The position numbers and the translations under genes are program-made. Below, one piece after another: positions 5,871-10,003 of a stretch of 10,003 nucleotides of DNA. The notes under the pieces are model-generated. The model was not told the DNA's origin. It did no database searches and saw nothing but the letters and a program-made list of their open reading frames with translations. Source of the stretch: Candidatus Bathyarchaeota archaeon (lineage in GTDB: Archaea; Thermoproteota; Bathyarchaeia; 40CM-2-53-6); contig VBBH01000124.1 of the NCBI GenBank assembly GCA_005888695.1, positions 1 to 10,003 of the forward strand, read 5' to 3'. Within the stretch, counting starts at the first letter, position 1. Each line of letters begins with the position of its first letter.

Positions 5871-7100
5871 TTACTGCCTTCTCATCGCAGCTACAATCGA
5901 GATTATGTCTCTATCATGCAACACATATTCCGAGGGTAATCGAAGGCCGTTTCTGACATCCATTGCGTAAAGCATCTTCGTCCCCAATTCGGAATGTATC
6001 TGCTTTGCTAAGTCCCTAGCTGTGTAATCGTACGGAACTAGGAAGGCGTCTGGCAGGACATTGCCCTTGCGGTCAGAAAAGCTCTTGGGATCTTCTACAG
6101 GGAAGACCGTGTTCATCCCGAGGAGTTTGAAGACACAACTGTTCAACGCGAATTGTACACCCGTCCGCATTAGCTTATTCATTACTCTCTGTTGGACATA
6201 GGCTAGGGCCCATGCTTGATCCTTTGTAATTCTGGACTCCTCCTTGACTTTGAACGATTCATCGCCGGGGACGTACTCTATGAATCCCTTCTCCTCAGCA
6301 CGTTTCAAAGCCAATTCTGCCTCGCTGCATACTGGTATCACTAGTTGATTCTTGAATTCATCCCGCAATCTTTCAAAATTCTGCTCTGCGTACGGCAGGT
6401 CCATCTTGTTCGCGATGATGACTGTTGGTTTGGATATCTCTCGAACTTTTTCCGCGAATTTTCTTGAGTCTTCGTCCTTCCATTCGGCGGGATGCTTGGA
6501 TTCCAATCCTGCCGTTTGGAGGGCCTGTTGTGTATGTCTAGGAAGCACTCCAATCCCGACAAGTTCTCTTCCTATTGGATCTGCGTACGAGTCTTTACCG
6601 GTCGTGTGCTTCTTTGCGCGTTGTAGGGCTCGATCGACCGCTATTTTGAACCATAGTATCAGTTCTTCTTCAATGTCGTATGCGTCTAGGATCGGATTTC
6701 CCATCCCGGGCTTTGTGATCTTTCCTTCCTCGTCAACACTTCCCGATGCGTCTACGACGTGTAGTAAGGCATCTGCCCGTGATACAACATTGAGAAATTG
6801 TGTACCCAGGCCTCTTCCGGCCCATGCTCCTTTGATCAGGCCGGGAAGATCCAGGATGTCTACAGGAATGAATCGCCAGCCGTCGACGCATGATGAATTT
6901 ACGGGCTTATCGGTCAATCCGAGTTCTCGACAAACACAGAGACTCTGGACGCGTCCAGTTCCAAGATTCGGTTTCTTCGTCGTGAAAGGATAGTTTGACA
7001 CTTCAGCCGTAGAGGATGTAGATGCGTTGAAGAATGTGGTCTTCCCGGTGTTAGTCTTCCCAACTATTCCGACCCTTAGCAATCTCCTGACCTCGATCAA
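5871..7100 (-). CDS. YchF/Obg-related GTPase with C-terminal TGS domain
   Basis: This 409-residue protein is the archaeal YchF-like GTPase of the Obg superfamily, which interacts with ribosomes. The P-loop is GKTNTGKTT (14-22), switch I holds NYPFTT (36-41), G3 is DLPG (84-87) and G4 is NKMD (231-234). The NKxD form predicts GTP use, unlike bacterial YchF whose NxxE favours ATP. Family-typical stretches are VDGWRFIPVDILDLPGLIKG, RGLGTQFLN and HVVDASGS. A Cys-containing insert (Cys55, 57, 71) after switch I is also seen in archaeal homologues. The TGS domain occupies about 335-408 and ends HDRDIISIVAAMRR. The start is uncertain: TTG at 7098-7100, or TTG at 7080-7082 (giving MLRVGIVGKTNTGKTT), which has GAGGT seven bases upstream and better matches the short N-terminus of the family. 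Confidence 0.93.
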   Translation of the reverse strand: MIEVRRLLRVGIVGKTNTGKTTFFNASTSSTAEVSNYPFTTKKPNLGTGRVQSLCVCRELGLTDKPVNSSCVDGWRFIPVDILDLPGLIKGAWAGRGLGTQFLNVVSRADALLHVVDASGSVDEEGKITKPGMGNPILDAYDIEEELILWFKIAVDRALQRAKKHTTGKDSYADPIGRELVGIGVLPRHTQQALQTAGLESKHPAEWKDEDSRKFAEKVREISKPTVIIANKMDLPYAEQNFERLRDEFKNQLVIPVCSEAELALKRAEEKGFIEYVPGDESFKVKEESRITKDQAWALAYVQQRVMNKLMRTGVQFALNSCVFKLLGMNTVFPVEDPKSFSDRKGNVLPDAFLVPYDYTARDLAKQIHSELGTKMLYAMDVRNGLRLPSEYVLHDRDIISIVAAMRRQ

Positions 7101-7170
7101 ATGATCCTAATTATCAGCCGAATATTTCTACCGGTTCCTTCTTATCTCTATGGGCAGTTCAAGTCACTGT

Positions 7171-7185
7171 CCGAAAATTTATCGG
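7171..7185. promoter_or_regulatory. Quasi-palindrome between the winged-helix gene and the YchF gene
   Basis: CCGAAAATTTATCGG is symmetrical at 12 of 14 positions around a central T. It begins immediately after the stop codon of the winged-helix regulator and lies about 70-85 bases upstream of the YchF start. The AT-rich centre (ATAAATTT on the minus strand) could double as a TATA element. It is a plausible operator for the neighbouring regulator, but short AT-rich palindromes also arise by chance. The rest of the 85-base gap shows no other feature. Confidence 0.3.
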
Positions 7186-7461
7186 TTAGAGGTGCCTTAC
7201 TTTCTCATAGAATTCTATCAGGTTCCTCGTAGCCAGATTTTCCTCGTTAAGAGCGAAAATCTTCATTCCCTTCCCGTAGGGTTCGAACAGGATAATTCGA
7301 CTCTTGACTAGGGATTCGGCAATTCTAGCTATTGTGGAAGGTGATACGTCCAACACTCTGGCAAGTCCGGCCTGATTGAACACCTTCTGCCGGTTCTGTA
7401 GCAGATGCTCGACTAATCGCACCTGTGCTTTCGATTGGAAAATGTCGAGAAGTCTCAGCAT
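7186..7461 (-). CDS. Small winged-helix DNA-binding transcriptional regulator
   Basis: This 91-residue protein is essentially one winged helix-turn-helix domain of the ArsR/MarR-like kind common in archaea. A first helix (about 10-22, KAQVRLVEHLLQ) is followed by the HTH: FNQAGLARVLDVS (28-40) and the recognition helix PSTIARIAESLV (41-52). The beta wing is IILFEPYGKGMKIFALN (56-72), and a last helix (77-90) could dimerise. There are no Cys or His clusters for metal sensing, and the effector is unknown. The ATG at 7459-7461 has GGGTGG a few bases upstream. It begins 21 bases after pyrH ends, so the two are probably cotranscribed. A near-palindrome follows directly after its stop codon. Its targets cannot be told from the sequence. 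Confidence 0.85.
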   Translation of the reverse strand: MLRLLDIFQSKAQVRLVEHLLQNRQKVFNQAGLARVLDVSPSTIARIAESLVKSRIILFEPYGKGMKIFALNEENLATRNLIEFYEKVRHL

Positions 7462-7482
7462 TCCACCCTTCGTACAGATTGA

Positions 7483-8163
7483 TTAGTCATACACTACGAG
7501 AGTACCCATGTCCTTGCCCTTAATCGCGTCAAGGATGTTTTCTGGATTCGAGAGTGAGACAAACCTTGTAGGTATCTTCGATCTTTCTAGGATCTTTACT
7601 GCAAGGGGATCGAGAAGCTCGTAGCGTCCAGCGAAGACTCTACCCGCCATCGCCAATTCCAGAAGTTTTCCAACATGTATTGTTCTCAGAAGCTTGGCCC
7701 TTGGGTTCTTTTTCGGGTCCTCCGTGTAGACTCCGTCGACATCAGTGGCGTTGACTAGAATTTTTGCTCGCGTTATTTCGGCCGCGAGTGTGGCTACGGC
7801 ATTTGTGGATTGACCTGGTTGGAGCCCACCCATTACGACGACTCCGTTCGCTCTAACTAGCTCTGGGAGTCGGGTCAGGCTTCTTGCGCTCACGGCGGCC
7901 GTTTCTCCTTCGAAGGCAACGCGTAGGAGTTCCGCGTTGGCCCGGGTTATCTGGATACCCAAGAGGTCACAGGTAGACTCTTCAGCTCCAAGTTTTCTTG
8001 CGGCGTTGATGTACGTACGTGCGTTCTCTCCACCGCCCGCCACCAATACGAGCTGATTGTTCTCGTCCACGAATCGGGTCAGTGCGCTAGCCATATGTTT
8101 GATGGTCGAGGGGTCAGGATCCCGCCCGAATAGAGCGCCACCGAGCTTTACAACGGCCCTCAA
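7483..8163 (-). CDS. pyrH: Uridylate (UMP) kinase, archaeal type
   Basis: This amino-acid-kinase-fold enzyme phosphorylates UMP to UDP in pyrimidine synthesis. From the TTG at 8161-8163 it has 226 residues, the usual archaeal size. Motifs in that numbering are VVKLGGALFG (4-13, phosphate binding), LVAGGGENARTYINAARKLGAEES (40-63), DLLGIQITRANAELL, VVMGGLQPGQSTNAVATLAAE (109-129, UMP site), NATDVDGVYTEDPKKNP (138-154, nucleotide site) and LLDPLAVKILERSKIP (183-198). The frame also has a TTG at 8212-8214 that would add 17 residues. I prefer the shorter form because it starts directly at the first beta strand and because a TATATA sequence lies inside the proposed extension at the right distance to be its promoter. 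The winged-helix gene follows after 21 bases. Confidence 0.95.
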   Translation of the reverse strand: MRAVVKLGGALFGRDPDPSTIKHMASALTRFVDENNQLVLVAGGGENARTYINAARKLGAEESTCDLLGIQITRANAELLRVAFEGETAAVSARSLTRLPELVRANGVVVMGGLQPGQSTNAVATLAAEITRAKILVNATDVDGVYTEDPKKNPRAKLLRTIHVGKLLELAMAGRVFAGRYELLDPLAVKILERSKIPTRFVSLSNPENILDAIKGKDMGTLVVYD

Positions 8164-8193
8164 AATCTGCTCGGTGTGGTTGAAGATGGAGTT

Positions 8194-8203
8194 GGTATAT
8201 AGC
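8194..8203 (-). promoter_or_regulatory. Candidate TATA box of pyrH
   Basis: The minus strand reads CTATATAC around TATATA at 8196-8201. A TATA box centred there would start transcription near 8172, about nine bases before the TTG at 8163, giving an almost leaderless mRNA. This position falls within the 17 codons that would be coding if the longer TTG start at 8214 were used. There is no purine-rich BRE-like sequence just upstream, so confidence is moderate. Confidence 0.4.
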
Positions 8204-8237
8204 GTGGACGGCAAGATTCCAAAGGGGGCTCGACGCT

Positions 8238-9485
8238 TTACTCAGAGTCTTCATCGAGAGATGCCTCATCTTCTCCGTCGTCCGAAGATTCAAGTCTCTC
8301 CCCCGCCTTCTCATCCTCATCGTCATTATCTTCTACTTTGAGATTGCCATCTTGGTCCTCCTCCTCATCCTTCGCCACTCGTTTGTTACTGGCTTTGGGA
8401 TTCGCCGGCGTCGGCGCGAGGGTTGCGGGTTTCTGAGTGGTTTGTTGGGCCGCAAGTGGAGCTGGGGGTCTGGGAAGCTGGAACAATTGGCCTATTGATG
8501 GACTTGGAGTGTTCGGTTTTGAGGGGACAATAAATCGCCCAGTACTTTGGGCCTGAGGAGGTGTGAATTTGCTTGTCGGCCTGGCTTGTGCTGGAACACC
8601 TAGTTTCGGTGCATTTTGTTGAGGTGTCAAAGGCTTGAGATTGACTTGTTGAGTCGTTGGAGGTTGCACTACTGCTCCTGTTATTACGCTAACAGGAGGG
8701 GTTTTCGGTGCTGGCATCGGAATGTATGGTGGACGTCCACCGGAAGACAGGGTCGTCGGTGCAGCCATAGGGATGACAGGTCTCCTCAATGGTTGTATGG
8801 AGGTGGATATTATTCCCCTAGTTTCCAAAGTCTTTCTAGGGCTGTCCTCCCACTTCTGAGCTTCGAACTGGGGGGAAGACCTTGGTAACGGTCTGTCTTC
8901 CCTTCTATCAAATGAAGTCGATTGGACTGGGAGTGTTCGGATCTCCGTTTGTAGCGGCTGCTCAACTGCTGGTCTGCTTCGTTGCGTTGTTACTGGAGCT
9001 GGAGAGGTGGTGTTGGTTTGAGGCCCAGCTTCGATTGGTATGCGGAATGCCTTCTCCCATGAGCTATGCCGTAATAGGTCGTTGTTTGCTGTGCCGGTTG
9101 AGGCCGGCAACTGTGGGGGAGTGATGACTGTCGTCTGCGTAATCATACCTGTCGCGGGGTTGTCGACCCTTATCTCAGCAATCTGGGCCTCTAGGAATAA
9201 GTTTCTCTTCATCAAGCTCTCAAGCATTTGTAGCGCCCGCTCCAGTTTCATTCCTGGTCTTAGGCCTCGATCGAACTTGAGAGCGACTGCGATCGCGAAG
9301 ACGGCTATTATGACTATTATCGAGATATCGATTGTCGTATAGGATACTTGTGGAAACCTGCTCAGCTCGTTCAAGAGACCCTCGTTGACGGTCGGATTGT
9401 TCGCGTAGATGAGGAAGAGCCAGTAAGTCAACCAACCAAGAATTGCGGTTTCCAGGGCGACGAGTTTGACAAGCAGCTTTCTCAA
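8238..9485 (-). CDS. Two-TM membrane-anchored protein with long Pro/Gln/Thr-rich region and acidic tail
   Basis: I do not recognise this 415-residue protein. Two hydrophobic helices lie at about 7-27 and 50-69, joined by a short loop (28-49) with few charges. The positively charged KFDRGLRPGMK follows TM2, so by the positive-inside rule both ends face the cytoplasm. Residues 77-105 look like an amphipathic or coiled-coil helix. Residues about 108-375 are rich in Pro, Thr, Gln and Ser with repeated PxP-type motifs such as PYIPMPAPKTPP, and are surely disordered. Residues 376-415 are almost all Asp/Glu. The only start in frame that keeps TM1 whole is the TTG at 9483-9485, and a stop at 9519-9521 limits extension. 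It looks like a membrane tether with a flexible cytosolic scaffold. The neighbour upstream has a similar Pro/Gln-rich composition, and pyrH follows closely. Confidence 0.8.
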   Translation of the reverse strand: MRKLLVKLVALETAILGWLTYWLFLIYANNPTVNEGLLNELSRFPQVSYTTIDISIIVIIAVFAIAVALKFDRGLRPGMKLERALQMLESLMKRNLFLEAQIAEIRVDNPATGMITQTTVITPPQLPASTGTANNDLLRHSSWEKAFRIPIEAGPQTNTTSPAPVTTQRSRPAVEQPLQTEIRTLPVQSTSFDRREDRPLPRSSPQFEAQKWEDSPRKTLETRGIISTSIQPLRRPVIPMAAPTTLSSGGRPPYIPMPAPKTPPVSVITGAVVQPPTTQQVNLKPLTPQQNAPKLGVPAQARPTSKFTPPQAQSTGRFIVPSKPNTPSPSIGQLFQLPRPPAPLAAQQTTQKPATLAPTPANPKASNKRVAKDEEEDQDGNLKVEDNDDEDEKAGERLESSDDGEDEASLDEDSE

Positions 9486-9554
9486 TGCTTTCTTACAGCC
9501 CCGGGACTTTCTCTGAAATTACGGGTCGCTTGTGAGGCCCTTGATTGGGTGGAG

Positions 9555-9602
9555 TCTAAGGCTTGTTGTAACCATTTTGCCTGGCGGGTGGTCAGCCTTA
9601 GA
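9555..9602. other. Perfect 9-bp inverted repeat with 30-base spacer (possible RNA hairpin)
   Basis: TCTAAGGCT at 9555-9563 is the exact reverse complement of AGCCTTAGA at 9594-9602. Inside it, ACCA (9571-9574) and TGGT (9589-9592) could extend the pairing after a bulge. It fills most of the 129-base gap between the stop of the right-edge gene (9615) and the TTG of the two-TM gene. It could be a 3' hairpin of the upstream mRNA, a leader structure for the membrane-protein gene, or an operator. It lacks the U-run of an intrinsic terminator and does not fold as a tRNA. Confidence 0.45.
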
Positions 9603-9614
9603 GAGGGTATACTC

Positions 9615-10003
9615 TTACTGCTCATCTCTTATCCTGTCTCTCCTAAGCGTTTTCAATATAGTATCCAGCGCCGTATCCCAGTCCATGTCGGAGCCACCGG
9701 CTCCTGTCGCGGGTTCTGTTGAAGATTGACCAGTTTCTGATGCAGTAGTCTCTTCGGGGAGTCTCTGTGACAGCGGTTCACGCCGTACTTGTTGCGAGTC
9801 GGGTGATTGTGGTCGTGAGGATAGTGTCGGGCGTTCTCCGGATGGACCTGCACCCTGTGAGGGTGTCCATTGGTTTGGAGCCATTGGTCTCGGCGCGTTT
9901 TGGGAGGGCGGTAGTTGCGAAGGCCCTGGCTCCGGCCTAAATTGCCGAGGTACCCCAACAGGGCCGAGCACTCCAGGTCTTGTCTGGCCTTGGCCGGGCA
10001 TTT
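9615..10003 (-). CDS. C-terminal part of a Pro/Gln-rich protein, unrecognised
   Basis: The frame ends at a TAA at 9615-9617 and is open to the right edge, so only the C-terminal 129 or so residues are visible. An ATG at 9999-10001 is in frame but is probably internal, because the visible sequence begins in mid low-complexity region. About 100 residues are rich in Pro, Gln, Gly, Ser and Arg (for example QLPPSQNAPRPMAPNQ), then Glu/Thr/Ser, and it closes with a likely amphipathic helix, DMDWDTALDTILKTLRRDRIRDEQ written in two halves here: DMDWDTALDTIL then KTLRRDRIRDEQ. A disordered linker plus a terminal helix is typical of proteins that bind a partner through their C-terminus. The adjacent two-TM protein shares this composition and the tetrapeptide QNAP. 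The function cannot be told without the N-terminal domain. Confidence 0.7.
   Translation of the reverse strand, partial: MPGQGQTRPGVLGPVGVPRQFRPEPGPSQLPPSQNAPRPMAPNQWTPSQGAGPSGERPTLSSRPQSPDSQQVRREPLSQRLPEETTASETGQSSTEPATGAGGSDMDWDTALDTILKTLRRDRIRDEQ

Noticed and set aside
6352..6993. Plus-strand ORF of 213 codons opposite the YchF gene
   Set aside because: It is antisense to a strongly conserved GTPase with all G motifs; its product shows no domain.
1..10003. CRISPR array, transposon, toxin-antitoxin or defence system
   Set aside because: No regularly spaced direct repeats, transposase motifs, terminal inverted repeats or defence-protein motifs are present; nearly all the sequence is explained by minus-strand, mostly housekeeping genes.

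Overview
The window reads as ordinary chromosome of an archaeon, most likely a TACK-lineage one (Thaumarchaeota/Nitrososphaerota-like, possibly Bathyarchaeota). The supporting signs are the archaeal S-adenosylmethionine synthetase family (GHPDHICD and DTSAAVGYAP motifs), an archaeal-type UMP kinase, the archaeal YchF-like GTPase with the P-loop variant GKTNTGKTT and an NKxD motif, a small RPA-like OB-fold protein and a free-standing TRAM-domain protein. Start sites are often TTG, with GAGGTG-like Shine-Dalgarno sequences before some genes and TATA-like elements before others. The lineage placement is inference from remembered family features, not from a search.

Every gene I can support lies on the minus strand, so the locus reads from right to left. 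From the right edge: the C-terminal end of a Pro/Gln-rich protein (9615 to beyond the window); a spacer with a 9-bp inverted repeat; a two-TM protein with a long cytosolic Pro/Thr/Gln-rich region and an acidic tail (8238-9485); UMP kinase pyrH (7483 to about 8163); a 91-residue winged-helix regulator (7186-7461); a YchF-family GTPase with a TGS domain (5871-7100); AdoMet synthetase (4542-5747); a CPBP/CAAX-protease-like membrane protein (3506-4528); valyl-tRNA synthetase (910-3363); a TRAM protein with an Arg/Asp/Gly-rich disordered region (237-662); and the N-terminus of an OB-fold ssDNA-binding protein (1-215).

Spacing suggests three cotranscribed pairs or groups: pyrH with the winged-helix gene (21 nt), AdoMet synthetase with the CPBP protein (13 nt), and TRAM with the OB-fold gene (21 nt). 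The core theme is housekeeping: pyrimidine nucleotide supply, translation (ValRS, YchF), methyl-donor synthesis and nucleic-acid binding. There is no CRISPR array, transposon, toxin-antitoxin pair, phage gene, rRNA or recognisable tRNA.

I do not see a clearly new system. The parts most worth a second look are the pair of low-complexity proteins at the right edge, the RD/RGG-like TRAM protein, two catalytic-motif departures (Gln for Glu in the CPBP motif, MMHKS for KMSKS in ValRS), and a few inverted repeats in intergenic gaps.
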